Positions 1 through 7,707 of a DNA stretch of 64,000 bases are shown here, in pieces. How positions within the stretch are numbered: position 1 is the first letter of the stretch; each line of letters opens with the position of its first letter. Source of the DNA: MPNO01 sp965205995 (GTDB lineage Bacteria; Pseudomonadota; Alphaproteobacteria; MPNO01); assembly GCA_965205995.1 (NCBI GenBank), contig OZ242200.1, positions 310,001 to 374,000 on the forward strand. Reading direction: 5' to 3'. Both the position numbers and the translations under genes were made by a program. The notes under the pieces were generated by a model that worked only from the letters and a program-made list of their open reading frames with translations, ran no database searches and was not told where the DNA came from.

Positions 1-60
1 AGAAACGGAGCCTCCGTACATTGGCCCTGACCGCTTCCATTGCCGCATGACGACGGATCG

Positions 61-996
61 ATGATCGCCGGAACCATCGAAGCTATCAGAGCCTCGCGCG
101 GACGACGCTTCGCGGTGATGTTCATGACCCTCGTGGCCGCGGTTGGTCTTTCCGCCTGCGGCGACACCACCCAGCAGATCGTCGAAGAACAATATCAGCG
201 CACGCGCGCCATGACGGACCTTGTCGGCAGGTATATCGCCGAGGGTCGGCTCCCAAACGCGAGACTAATCCAGCGCTACGCACAGTATGTCGGCAAGGCG
301 CGCCCCGACGTCGCGGCCCTCACCAAGGAATTGGCGACCGAGGGGACAACGCAAGGCCTCGGCTACAGATCGCTGCTCGACCGGCTTGCCAAGGTCAAGA
401 AAAAGCCGGCGGATGACACAGAGGCCGACACGGTGGTGGACGAGCTTCAACGCATCGAGGCGGCGGCGAACCCGACCGTCTACAACGATTCTCTGGTCGA
501 CGTGGTCAACGTGCTGGCCGACATCTCGGACGGCAAGCTAGCGCGGCTCAACGTTCCCAAAACCGCGGAGAAACCGGCCGACGGCCCGGGCAGCCGTCTG
601 GTCGGCAATCCCCGCTACGGCAGTTGGCGCAGCGATAGCACGGGCAACAGCTTTTGGGCCTGGTATGGGCAGTACGCGCTTCTCAGCACCCTGTTCATGC
701 GGCCCGGCCCCTACTCCTACAATCAGTGGTATCCGCGGCGGTCGTGGAGCTATTACGGCGATGTCGGGCGGCACTATTACGGGACACAGGGCGACAGCCG
801 CCGCTGGAACCAGGCGGCCAAGACCTATCCCAACGCCAGGCCGCAAAAGACCTATGGCCGGCTGAACAGCCAACGCAATCTGAGCACCTATGGCCGCACC
901 GCTTCGCGCACCGCCGGCAGTTCTCTCAAGCGGGCCTCCGCGTATTCAAGCTCATCTCGCGGCAGTTCGCGCTCCAGCGGTTCCCGCGGCAAATAA
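61..996 (+). CDS. Predicted lipoprotein, unknown function
   Basis: I do not recognise a named family. The ATG start chosen gives a lipoprotein signal: basic n-region (RASRGRR), a hydrophobic stretch, then the lipobox LSAC with Cys33 as the predicted lipidated residue. A TTG seven codons upstream keeps the frame, while the ATG at 118 would lose the basic n-region. The mature part is helical and charged to about residue 180, then rich in Tyr, Trp and Gly (about 190-240), and ends in a Ser/Arg/Gly tail finishing SRSSGSRGK. Its stop lies 25 bases before the DUF350 gene, so it probably opens the operon. The E. coli yjfIJKLMC locus also holds a small lipoprotein-like partner (YjfM), but I see no convincing sequence match. 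Being a gene is fairly sure; its role is inferred only from neighbours. Confidence 0.8.
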   Translation: MIAGTIEAIRASRGRRFAVMFMTLVAAVGLSACGDTTQQIVEEQYQRTRAMTDLVGRYIAEGRLPNARLIQRYAQYVGKARPDVAALTKELATEGTTQGLGYRSLLDRLAKVKKKPADDTEADTVVDELQRIEAAANPTVYNDSLVDVVNVLADISDGKLARLNVPKTAEKPADGPGSRLVGNPRYGSWRSDSTGNSFWAWYGQYALLSTLFMRPGPYSYNQWYPRRSWSYYGDVGRHYYGTQGDSRRWNQAAKTYPNARPQKTYGRLNSQRNLSTYGRTASRTAGSSLKRASAYSSSSRGSSRSSGSRGK

Positions 997-1021
997 ACGT
1001 TCAAATGAGGGAGATCGTCAG

Positions 1022-1921
1022 GTGATTGGAGCCGACCTCATGACGGGGCAGGCGCTCGGCATGCTGATCCTCGACTTCGCGATCGTATTTGCCGTTCTGC
1101 TATGCGCCAGGGTGCTTTACGGGCTCGTGGCCGGAATCGACGTGACCGAGGAAATGGCCGGCAAGAACAACCATGCCGTCGGCATTTCGCTGGCCGGCGC
1201 GACCGCCGGCATCGGTATCATGCTGAGCGGCGTCGTCACGGGAACGTTTTCGTCCACCCTCGGGGCCGAGGCCCTGTCGATGGTGGTCTACGCCGCCGTC
1301 GGGCTGGTTCTGATGTGGCTGACGCGTCTGATTTTCGACAAGGTCTCGCTGCCGTCCTTTTCGGTAAAGGACGAGATCGCGCGGGGCAATAACGCGGTGG
1401 CCATCGTCGATGCGGGCAACATGGTGGCGACGGCCGTGATGGTTCGCGCCGTGATGAACTGGTCCGAGGGCGCATTGTCGTCCGGCCTGATGGCGGTGGC
1501 CGTCGGCTATGTCGCGACCCAGATCATCCTGACCTTGACCACCGTCTATCGGATCAGGCTTTTTCGCATGCGCAACCGCGAAGGGGCCGGATTCCAGGAC
1601 GTGGTGCGCGCCGGCAACATGGCGGTCGCGATGCGCTTCGTCGGTTTTCAGGTCGGCGTGGCGCTGGCCGTGACCGCCGCCTCGGGTGTCGCGGTCTTTC
1701 AGGCCGGCGGCGACCCGATCGTCCAGGGCCTGACCTGGGGCGCCGTGTCGATCGTCATGGCGGTCGTCCTGGCGCTGTTGGCCCTGATCGCGGAACGGTC
1801 GGTGCTCGCCAAGATCGACATCGCCGAGGAAGTCGACCGCCAGCAGAATATCGGCGTCGCCTTGATGGAAGTCGGCGTCTATGTCGCGATCGGCCTTATT
1901 CTCACCAATCTGCTGGCCTGA
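1022..1921 (+). CDS. Double DUF350 (YjfL-like) inner-membrane protein
   Basis: Integral membrane protein of 299 residues, about twice the roughly 130 residues of single-domain DUF350 proteins such as E. coli YjfL. Eight or so hydrophobic segments are visible. A motif of acidic residues followed by N-x-A-V-A/G recurs four times (near NNHAVGIS, NNAVAIVDAG, GNMAVAMRF and QNIGVALMEVG), so two DUF350 units appear fused in tandem. The GTG start is favoured by the GAGGGAGA ribosome-binding site eight bases upstream; an ATG six codons later (MTGQALG) is the alternative. DUF350 proteins are found beside PspA-family and polyamine-related genes, which is the setting here, with a spermidine-synthase-like gene 24 bases downstream. 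The biochemical role of DUF350 is unknown; transport or membrane sensing are only guesses. Confidence 0.9.
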   Translation: MIGADLMTGQALGMLILDFAIVFAVLLCARVLYGLVAGIDVTEEMAGKNNHAVGISLAGATAGIGIMLSGVVTGTFSSTLGAEALSMVVYAAVGLVLMWLTRLIFDKVSLPSFSVKDEIARGNNAVAIVDAGNMVATAVMVRAVMNWSEGALSSGLMAVAVGYVATQIILTLTTVYRIRLFRMRNREGAGFQDVVRAGNMAVAMRFVGFQVGVALAVTAASGVAVFQAGGDPIVQGLTWGAVSIVMAVVLALLALIAERSVLAKIDIAEEVDRQQNIGVALMEVGVYVAIGLILTNLLA

Positions 1922-1945
1922 CGCGACGGCGCGGGGGCGGATGCT

Positions 1946-3700
1946 TTGGCGGCCGGATTGCGCGGATCGCAAACCCGCGAAAGCGGCACCCGCATACCGG
2001 TGTGGATCCACGACGCCGTAATCATGACCATGGCCGGCGTGCTCGCCGGGTGTGGGCTGGTCTATGAATATCTCCTGGCACATGTCGCGGGCCGCGTGCT
2101 CGGCGCGGTCGAGACCGTAATCTTCACGATGATCGGGATCATGATCGTCGCCATGGGTGTGGGTTCGTTTCTGGCCCGGTCGGTCCGCCACCCCTTTGCC
2201 GGGTTCGCGTGGCTGGAGGGCGGATTGGCCCTGACGGGTGGCGCGTCGGTTCTGTTGCTGGGCGCGATCACCGCCGTCGCCATCATCCTTCCCCAGACCC
2301 TGGCCGCCACCTACGGCCTGCCGCCTGACCTGATCCCGCGCGGTGGCCTGGTGGCGTCGTTCGAGCGTGTCGCCGCGTTCGCCCCATATTTGCTGGGCGC
2401 GATCATCGGCGTGATGGTGGGGATGGAGATCCCCCTGTTGGCGCGTATCCGCCAGGAATTCCACGCCCGCCACCTGGTGCACAATACTGGAACCATCTAT
2501 GGCGCCGATTATATCGGCGCGGGGCTGGGCGCGGCCGCTTGGGTCGCCTTCATGCTGGCGATGGAGCCCAGCCGCGCCGCCGTGCTGACGGCCGCCGTCA
2601 ATTTATGTGTCGGGGTGCTGTTCCTGGTGCTTTATGGCCGCTGGCTGCGCCGCGTATGGGTGATCGTCGCGATGCACGGGCTGGTCGGCGCGGTGCTGGT
2701 GACCGCCGCCATCCACGGCACCGACTGGGCGCGGGCGATGGAGGACCTGCTCTACCGCGATAAAGTGGTCTATAGCATCGCCACGGAACACCAGCGGCTG
2801 ACCGTAACCCAGAGAGTCAACCACCCCGGCCGCCCGCCGGTCTACACCTTCTTTATCAACGGCCGAACCCAGTTCGGCAGCGACGACGAGCATATCTACC
2901 ACGCGATGCTGACCTATCCGCCGCTGGCCGCCGCGGCGCGGCGCGACCACATCCTGGTGATCGGCGGCGGCGACGGGCTGGCGGTGCGCGACATCCTGCG
3001 CTGGAACCCGCGCGAGGTGGTCGTGCTCGACCTCGATTCCAAGCTGGTGGATTTCTTTTCCAAGCCGCTGATGGGCGATGGCCGCATCGTCAACAGCGCC
3101 CTGTTGGAACTCAACGAATTCGCCTTCCGCGACCCGCGGGTCAAGACGGTCTTCGGCGACGCCTTCCTTCGGATCGACGAATTGTTGCACGCGGGCCGTC
3201 GTTTCGACGCAATCGTCATCGATCTGCCCGATCCCAGCCATCCGGACCTCAACCGGCTCTATACGCGGCGGTTCTATGAAAAGCTGCGGCTGGTGCTGGC
3301 CGGCGACGGCGCCATGGCGGTGCAGTCGACCTCGCCCTATCACGCGCGCCGCGCCTTTCTCAGCATCGGCAAGACCGTGCAGGCCGCCGGCTTCGCCCAT
3401 GTCGAGCAATATCACCAGAATGTCCCCAGTTTCGGCGAATGGGGCTGGACCGTCGCGGTGCCCCTCGGCGCGCCCGCCAGCGCCCGCATCCGCGCCCTGC
3501 CCCGGTTACCGGTCGATGACGGCTGGACCACAAGGGAGGTCATGCTGGGGGCATTCGCCTTTCCGAGGGATTTTCGGGCCGGGCTGGACGCGATCGATAT
3601 CAACCGCGTCGGGACCGCCGCCATCTATCGCTATTACCAGAAAGACTGGGAATTCGAGCAGGGGCTGCACCCACCGAAAAAATTCGGTTCGCGCCCTTGA
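1946..3700 (+). CDS. Membrane-anchored spermidine synthase-like protein
   Basis: Two-part protein of 584 residues. The first roughly 260 residues hold about seven membrane helices, beginning with GLVYEYLLAHVAGRVLGAV. The second half is a spermidine-synthase (SpeE) fold: the nucleotide/aminopropyl-donor loop GGGDG lies at 340-344 and the Asp of IDLPDPS (about 426) matches the catalytic aspartate. Soluble SpeE transfers an aminopropyl group from decarboxylated S-adenosylmethionine to putrescine; the substrate of the membrane form is not established. A TTG start with a GGGGGCGGA site ahead of it is used; GTG at 2000 is an alternative that leaves the helices intact. It follows the DUF350 gene closely and is the last gene before a regulatory-looking dyad, so genes 61-3700 probably form one transcript. 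Confidence 0.9.
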   Translation: MAAGLRGSQTRESGTRIPVWIHDAVIMTMAGVLAGCGLVYEYLLAHVAGRVLGAVETVIFTMIGIMIVAMGVGSFLARSVRHPFAGFAWLEGGLALTGGASVLLLGAITAVAIILPQTLAATYGLPPDLIPRGGLVASFERVAAFAPYLLGAIIGVMVGMEIPLLARIRQEFHARHLVHNTGTIYGADYIGAGLGAAAWVAFMLAMEPSRAAVLTAAVNLCVGVLFLVLYGRWLRRVWVIVAMHGLVGAVLVTAAIHGTDWARAMEDLLYRDKVVYSIATEHQRLTVTQRVNHPGRPPVYTFFINGRTQFGSDDEHIYHAMLTYPPLAAAARRDHILVIGGGDGLAVRDILRWNPREVVVLDLDSKLVDFFSKPLMGDGRIVNSALLELNEFAFRDPRVKTVFGDAFLRIDELLHAGRRFDAIVIDLPDPSHPDLNRLYTRRFYEKLRLVLAGDGAMAVQSTSPYHARRAFLSIGKTVQAAGFAHVEQYHQNVPSFGEWGWTVAVPLGAPASARIRALPRLPVDDGWTTREVMLGAFAFPRDFRAGLDAIDINRVGTAAIYRYYQKDWEFEQGLHPPKKFGSRP

Positions 3701-3724
3701 AAAGCGCCCGGGTATCCCCTACTT

Positions 3725-3752
3725 TGTGACTTGTCACGCGTGACACGTCACA
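3725..3752. promoter_or_regulatory. 28-base dyad, candidate operator
   Basis: A nearly perfect inverted repeat: outer arms TGTGAC / GTCACA flank the exact 14-base palindrome TGTCACGCGTGACA, with a single mismatched pair between them. It sits in the non-coding gap after the spermidine-synthase-like gene and ahead of the DUF2170-PspA-DUF2491-channel genes. The half-sites contain repeated GTGAC, as a dimeric activator or repressor site would. No poly-T follows, so a terminator is less likely. Which protein would bind is unknown; the outer arms recall CRP/FNR-type half-sites but the spacing differs. Confidence 0.5.
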
Positions 3753-3913
3753 GTTATGGTTGAAATTGAAACCGAGTGAGGGCGAATGGAAGGCATGGAA
3801 ACGACGGCAAAATCAGACCGTAATACCAGCGAGCATTGAAAGAGACTCATATGAGGGATTCCCAACCGATTAAAAGTCTGAATCAATGTGGCGAACAAGT
3901 CGGGAGGTTCGCC

Positions 3914-4096
3914 ATGGTTAGAGCTGTTGCGTTACGAGAAGATCTTGATGGGTCGGAGTTGCGTCGATTGTCCAACCGGATTTTCAAGTCATACGACGAT
4001 ATCGTCGTCCTGCGTTGCGAAGCCTGGAATAAACTCATCGAGCAATCGTGGAAGATCATGTCCATCGGACAGCGGGAATCGAGACATGGGTTCTAA
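3914..4096 (+). pseudogene. IS630-family transposase remnant, internally deleted
   Basis: The frame encodes the first part of an IS630 transposase (RAVALREDLDGSELRRL) joined directly to the family's last segment (SNRIFKSYDDIV, then CEAWNKLIEQSWKIMSIG). In intact family members these two pieces are separated by most of the protein, including the DDE catalytic core, so roughly 250-280 residues have been lost in one in-frame event and no activity is possible. The frame stays open about 26 codons upstream but that part does not match the family. The remnant lies between the two halves of the PspA/polyamine module and probably marks an old insertion there. Identification rests on recognising family motifs by eye. 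Confidence 0.75.
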
Positions 4097-4119
4097 TCAA
4101 TGGGCGTTGGTATAAGCCG

Positions 4120-4713
4120 ATGTCGGTGGCCGAGCGCAAGCGGCGGCAACGGGCGCGGCTAAAGGATGCGGGCTTCAAGCCGGTCGAAGTGTGGATCCCG
4201 GCGGAGCATCGGGGCATGCTTCGCCAAGTGGAGAAGATGCTACGTCGGGGCGACCTGCCGAACCTCCAGAATCTGAGACAGTCGACGCAATTCGGGCTAA
4301 TCGGGAAGGAAGACATGGACCTCAACCTGTTGACAGAAACGCTGAACGATTTCACCTCGGAAAACGGCTTCCGATTCGGCGCCAGCCAATCCGGAGACAA
4401 CGTCCAGGTGGTGGTCGAGGACCGGGAAGAATTTCCCATCCTGGTCTCGTCCGACGACGAGCAGATCCTCTGCGTCGTCTATTTGTGGGACGAGTCCCAG
4501 GTCAAGCCAGCAGGGCGGACCGACATGCTGGCGGCATTGTTGCAGATGAACGTGCCGCTGCCGCTGTCGTCGTTCGGCATGATCGGCGACCGTTACGTGC
4601 TGTTCGGCGCGCTGGCGGCGAACTCCTCGGTCGAGGACATCATCACCGAGCTGGAAACACTGAGCGACAACACGCTCGAGGCGATCGAAGCGATCGCCCA
4701 GTTCTTGAACTAA
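4120..4713 (+). CDS. DUF2170 (YjfI-like) protein with basic N-terminal extension
   Basis: The last 132 residues, from MDLNLLTETLNDF on, match the DUF2170 family, whose E. coli member YjfI is about that length and stands first in the yjfIJKLMC locus. The frame is open for 65 further codons upstream, beginning MSVAERKRRQRARLK, a strongly basic helix followed by WIPAEHRGML and a second basic helix, which looks like a small DNA- or RNA-binding or antitoxin-like segment. Two starts are possible: ATG 4120 for the fused form, used here, and ATG 4315, which has a strong GGAAGGA site five bases upstream. Both may be used. The PspA gene begins 29 bases after the stop. Function of DUF2170 is unknown; a soluble, cytoplasmic PspA partner is the likely role. 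Confidence 0.8.
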   Translation: MSVAERKRRQRARLKDAGFKPVEVWIPAEHRGMLRQVEKMLRRGDLPNLQNLRQSTQFGLIGKEDMDLNLLTETLNDFTSENGFRFGASQSGDNVQVVVEDREEFPILVSSDDEQILCVVYLWDESQVKPAGRTDMLAALLQMNVPLPLSSFGMIGDRYVLFGALAANSSVEDIITELETLSDNTLEAIEAIAQFLN

Positions 4714-4742
4714 ACGCGTATTAGTAAAGGAAGGAGATCATC

Positions 4743-5441
4743 ATGGCTATTTTGGCAAAACTCTTCACGGCGATGAGGGGCGCCGCATCGGAGACCGGCG
4801 AGGCCATCATCGACCATCAGGCGCTGCGGATCCTGGATCAGGAATTGCGCGATGCGGAGAAGAACCTGATCGAGGCCAAGTCGCAACTGACCCAGATCAT
4901 GGCCGAGCGCAAGGGTGTCGAGCGCGAAGTCGATCGGCTCAAGAAGTCGGTCGCCGAGCATGAGGAATATGCCGCCAAGGCGCTGGAAAAGAGCGACGAG
5001 ACGCTGGCCCAGGAGGTCTGCGAACGCATCGCCCAGTTCGAGGACGAACTCAAGCTCCAGGAACAGGCCTATGCTCAATACGATACCGGCGTAAACCAGC
5101 TCAAGCGCAGCATCAAGGCGACCGAGCGCAATATCGCGGCGATGAAACGCCAGGTCAGCATGGTCAAGGCGACCGAGAAAGTACAAAAGGCCAGCGCCGC
5201 GGCAAATGCCCGGTTCTCGGGCTCCAGTTCCTCCATCACGTCAGCCACCGACTCGCTGGAACGCATCAAGAAGCGCCAGCAGGAACGCTCCGACCGCATG
5301 GATGCGGCGACGCAGCTCGCCAACGATGAGGACGGCGGAGACCTGGACCGTCGGCTCAAGGAGGCGGGCATCGTTTCAAGCGATGCCTCCGGATCCGCTG
5401 TCCTGGCGCGGATCCGCGCCAAGCGGGGAGCCAGCGCCTGA
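4743..5441 (+). CDS. PspA/IM30 family protein (YjfJ-like)
   Basis: A protein of 232 residues dominated by long charged coiled coils from about residue 25 to 160, the hallmark of the PspA/IM30/Vipp1 (ESCRT-III-like) family, which assembles on the inner face of the cytoplasmic membrane and stabilises it under stress. An amphipathic start (AILAKLFTAMRGAAS) could insert in the membrane. The C-terminal part is looser, with a serine-rich linker (SGSSSS) and a final helix. It is closer in context to E. coli YjfJ than to PspA of the pspABC operon: no PspB, PspC or PspF gene is nearby. A clear AAGGAAGGAGA ribosome site precedes the ATG. The next gene overlaps its stop by one base, indicating coupled translation. 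Confidence 0.93.
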   Translation: MAILAKLFTAMRGAASETGEAIIDHQALRILDQELRDAEKNLIEAKSQLTQIMAERKGVEREVDRLKKSVAEHEEYAAKALEKSDETLAQEVCERIAQFEDELKLQEQAYAQYDTGVNQLKRSIKATERNIAAMKRQVSMVKATEKVQKASAAANARFSGSSSSITSATDSLERIKKRQQERSDRMDAATQLANDEDGGDLDRRLKEAGIVSSDASGSAVLARIRAKRGASA

Positions 5442-6073
5442 TGTTCCGCAAGCTGTTCGGCGGGGGTGGCGGCGAGACGCCGCCACCAGCGGCCGAATAT
5501 CCGTGGGAGCTGAAGTCCGGCGATTTTCTCAAACTGGGTTTCACCGCGCCCGAGGGTCTTTCGGCGGAGGAACTGCAGGTCGTCTCGGTCCATGCGCTCG
5601 ACCTCGGGGGACCGCATACGGTCCGCCGGGTGCTGACCGCCGAAACCGGTGACGGTGCGCGGTTTCTGCTTTGGAAAAGCGACGATGGACAGGTCGCCTT
5701 CGCCCGCGAGATCCTGCGGCCCGTTGTCGAACAGGTCTTCGACATCGAGGAAATCGGCGCCCTGTTCGAACAGGACGGCTCGTCGCTGCCGACCCTCAAC
5801 CGGCGGGCGGAACCGCCCGGGCTCGCGGGTTGGACCACCGCGCTCTACCGCCAGGAGGCCGCGATCGAAGCCTACCAGCACGACCACGATCCCACGAAAA
5901 CGGAGGTCGGATCGGACCTCACCGACGATGCCCAGCCCTTCGATTTCTATCGCCTGGTCGGTGACAAGCGGCAATTCGCCTTCGAGGCCATGGTGCTCGA
6001 CGGCGGCCACACCGACATCTATCTGATCTCCTACCTGTCGACCTCGACGGTCGAGGAGATGTGGCAGGCCTGA
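5441..6073 (+). CDS. DUF2491 (YjfK-like) protein
   Basis: Soluble protein of 210 residues that starts with MFRKLFGGGGGE, a short amphipathic or glycine-rich leader, then a compact mixed alpha/beta region. The order DUF2170 - PspA - DUF2491 reproduces the E. coli yjfI-yjfJ-yjfK order, which is the main reason for the DUF2491 call; the family has no established activity. The ATG overlaps the stop codon of the PspA gene (ATGA arrangement), so the two are translationally coupled and the proteins probably act together. It contains no signal peptide or membrane helix, so it should be cytoplasmic or peripheral on the membrane. The channel gene starts 22 bases downstream. Confidence 0.85.
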   Translation: MFRKLFGGGGGETPPPAAEYPWELKSGDFLKLGFTAPEGLSAEELQVVSVHALDLGGPHTVRRVLTAETGDGARFLLWKSDDGQVAFAREILRPVVEQVFDIEEIGALFEQDGSSLPTLNRRAEPPGLAGWTTALYRQEAAIEAYQHDHDPTKTEVGSDLTDDAQPFDFYRLVGDKRQFAFEAMVLDGGHTDIYLISYLSTSTVEEMWQA

Positions 6074-6095
6074 CAACAAGAAACGACAGACGACG

Positions 6096-7205
6096 GTGAT
6101 GCAATTTGTCTTGTTGCGGCGCATGTTGCGCCGACGCGGCCCCCAGGCGTTCGAGGACGTCCAGGCGCAGCGATCGATCCTGATACTGACCGTCTATCTC
6201 GTCGCCGTCTTCGCGCTGCATATCGCCGCGATGATGACCTTTGAAAACCTGTCTTTGGGCAGCGCCGCGTGGCTGACGGCCACCACGGTGACCACCGTGG
6301 GCTATGGCGACGTGTCGGCGGCCAGCGCGGCGGGCCGATGGTCGACCGTCATTCTGCTCTATATCGGCGGCATTTTCGCGTTGGCGAAGGGCGCCGGAGA
6401 TTATTTCGATTACCGCGCGTCGCGTCGCCGGCGCATGCTGCGCGGCCGCTGGAGGTGGCACATGGAAGATCATGTCTTGTTGGTGAACGCGCCACGCCCC
6501 GGCGCCGTTCAGTATTTCGACACCTTGATCCGTCAATTCGCGGAAATCGACTGGGGGCGCGACCGGCGGATCCTGATCCTCACCGATGCCTGGCCGGAAG
6601 GGCTGCCCGCCGAGCTGCAGGAACTGGGCGCCGTGCATATCCATGGCAGCGGCGCGCAGGAAGGAATGCTCGCCGTGGCCGACGCGGCGTCGGCCGCCGC
6701 GATCATCGTCCTCGCCGAGGACCATGTGGCCCAGCAGGCCGACAGCATCGCTTTCGACGTGGTGCACCGGGCGCGGGCCATCAATTCCGACTGTTCGATC
6801 GTCGCCGAATGTGGCGACGACCGCAACCGCGCGCGGCTGCGCGAGGCGGGCGCGACCTCGGTGGTGCGGCCGATGCGCGGCTATCCTGAGATGATGGTGC
6901 GCGCGGTCGTTTCGCCGGGCTCGGAATTTATCCTCGAGGATTTGTTCGACGCACGCGGAAATGAATGCCGGCGCTATGAGATTTCGGTCGGTGGTGTGAC
7001 CTGGGGTCAGCTTGCCTCGACCCTGATGCTCAAGGGCATCGGCACCGCGATCGCCTTCGAAAAAGCCGCGGACGGCGCGATCGAGATCAATCCCCGGCCC
7101 GAACAGGTCGTCACCGCCCGGGCGCTGCACATCATCGCCAAGGAAGGCCATACCGCGTCGGCCGACGACGTCCGCCGGATCGCCAACGGCGCGGCCGCCG
7201 GCTAA
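6096..7205 (+). CDS. Two-helix potassium channel with RCK/TrkA-N-like domain
   Basis: The N-terminal 110 residues hold a membrane helix, a pore loop with the potassium selectivity filter TVGYGD (67-72) and a second helix, the layout of a minimal Kir/KcsA-type channel. A positively charged linker (RASRRRRMLRGR) leads to a cytoplasmic domain of about 250 residues resembling the TrkA-N/RCK fold that gates such channels. Its first strand reads HVLLVNAPRPGAV and lacks the GxGxxG nucleotide-binding glycines, so the ligand may not be NAD(H). It is the last + gene of the PspA module; coupling ion flow to membrane stress is a reasonable inference, not shown. Its stop overlaps a small convergent minus-strand gene. 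Confidence 0.92.
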   Translation: MMQFVLLRRMLRRRGPQAFEDVQAQRSILILTVYLVAVFALHIAAMMTFENLSLGSAAWLTATTVTTVGYGDVSAASAAGRWSTVILLYIGGIFALAKGAGDYFDYRASRRRRMLRGRWRWHMEDHVLLVNAPRPGAVQYFDTLIRQFAEIDWGRDRRILILTDAWPEGLPAELQELGAVHIHGSGAQEGMLAVADAASAAAIIVLAEDHVAQQADSIAFDVVHRARAINSDCSIVAECGDDRNRARLREAGATSVVRPMRGYPEMMVRAVVSPGSEFILEDLFDARGNECRRYEISVGGVTWGQLASTLMLKGIGTAIAFEKAADGAIEINPRPEQVVTARALHIIAKEGHTASADDVRRIANGAAAG

Positions 7206-7372
7206 GGCGCGGGAGGTGTCCGCATCGCACGGCGCAGCGCGCGGATCTCCCACCACCCCCAGATAGCGGCGACGATGAGGGCCGGCACGACCAGAAACAT
7301 GATCGTGCGCAGGAACAAGAGCCAGACCAGGATTACGACGACCGCGGCGGCGGTGAATCCGAGCCTCACCAT
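7202..7372 (-). CDS. Small membrane protein (56 aa), hypothetical
   Basis: Too short for routine gene calling but convincing on inspection: MVRLGFTAAAVVV begins a protein with two hydrophobic runs separated by a single Arg-Thr (LLFLRTIMFLVVPAL), then WGWWEIRALRRAMR and a proline-rich end. The positive-inside pattern of the tail suggests an inner-membrane hairpin or a single helix. It ends inside the last codons of the channel gene on the other strand. The only start in frame after an upstream stop is the ATG used here; no strong ribosome-binding site is seen. Downstream of another small minus-strand gene, so the two could share a message. Function unknown. Confidence 0.55.
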   Translation of the reverse strand: MVRLGFTAAAVVVILVWLLFLRTIMFLVVPALIVAAIWGWWEIRALRRAMRTPPAP

Positions 7373-7408
7373 CGCATCATCGACCCGGCGACCGGCACAC
7401 CGCCATGT

Positions 7409-7663
7409 TTATTGCTGGCTCGCCTTGTCCGAATCGTCGGCGGCCTGCAAGGCGCGTAGCTCGGGGTCCTTATCGACCGGACGGTCTGGCGTCGGGTTGC
7501 CGGGCATGATCCGGGACAGCGCGTCGGTGTCGCCGTCATTGCGCGCGCCGTGGAAAATTTCCGGCGGATTGTAGGCCATGTCCCATTTGTTGGGCTTGCG
7601 CGCGACCTGCTGCCCGTCCTCGGTCTCCCAAACGATCGATGCCGTCCCTTCCAGGACGGACAG
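7409..7663 (-). CDS. Hypothetical small protein, start uncertain
   Basis: A reading frame of about 84 codons with the same GC-rich third positions as its neighbours, containing IVWETEDGQQVARKPNKWDM, AYNPPEIFHGARNDG and a charged C-terminus (ADDSDKASQQ). It looks like real soluble protein sequence but matches nothing I know. The frame opens directly after an in-frame TGA, so the only codon for the full length is CTG (7663); the first ATG is 28 codons in. Either the gene uses a rare start, its start has been lost, or it is a decayed remnant. It stops 36 bases before the small membrane protein gene on the same strand. Confidence 0.4.
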   Translation of the reverse strand: MSVLEGTASIVWETEDGQQVARKPNKWDMAYNPPEIFHGARNDGDTDALSRIMPGNPTPDRPVDKDPELRALQAADDSDKASQQ

Positions 7664-7707
7664 TCACCCCTTGTTTTTCCTCTTTGTGTATCAATGATTT
7701 AAGATCC

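Noticed and set aside
1100..2482. Long minus-strand frame opposite DUF350 and spermidine synthase genes
   Set aside because: Translation is low-complexity (His/Asp/Gln/Arg-rich), typical of antisense frames in GC-rich DNA.
3786..3836. A 16-codon frame (MEGMETTAKSDRNTSEH) with a fair ribosome site
   Set aside because: Too short to support; could be an upstream peptide or the start of a gene cut by the IS630 insertion.
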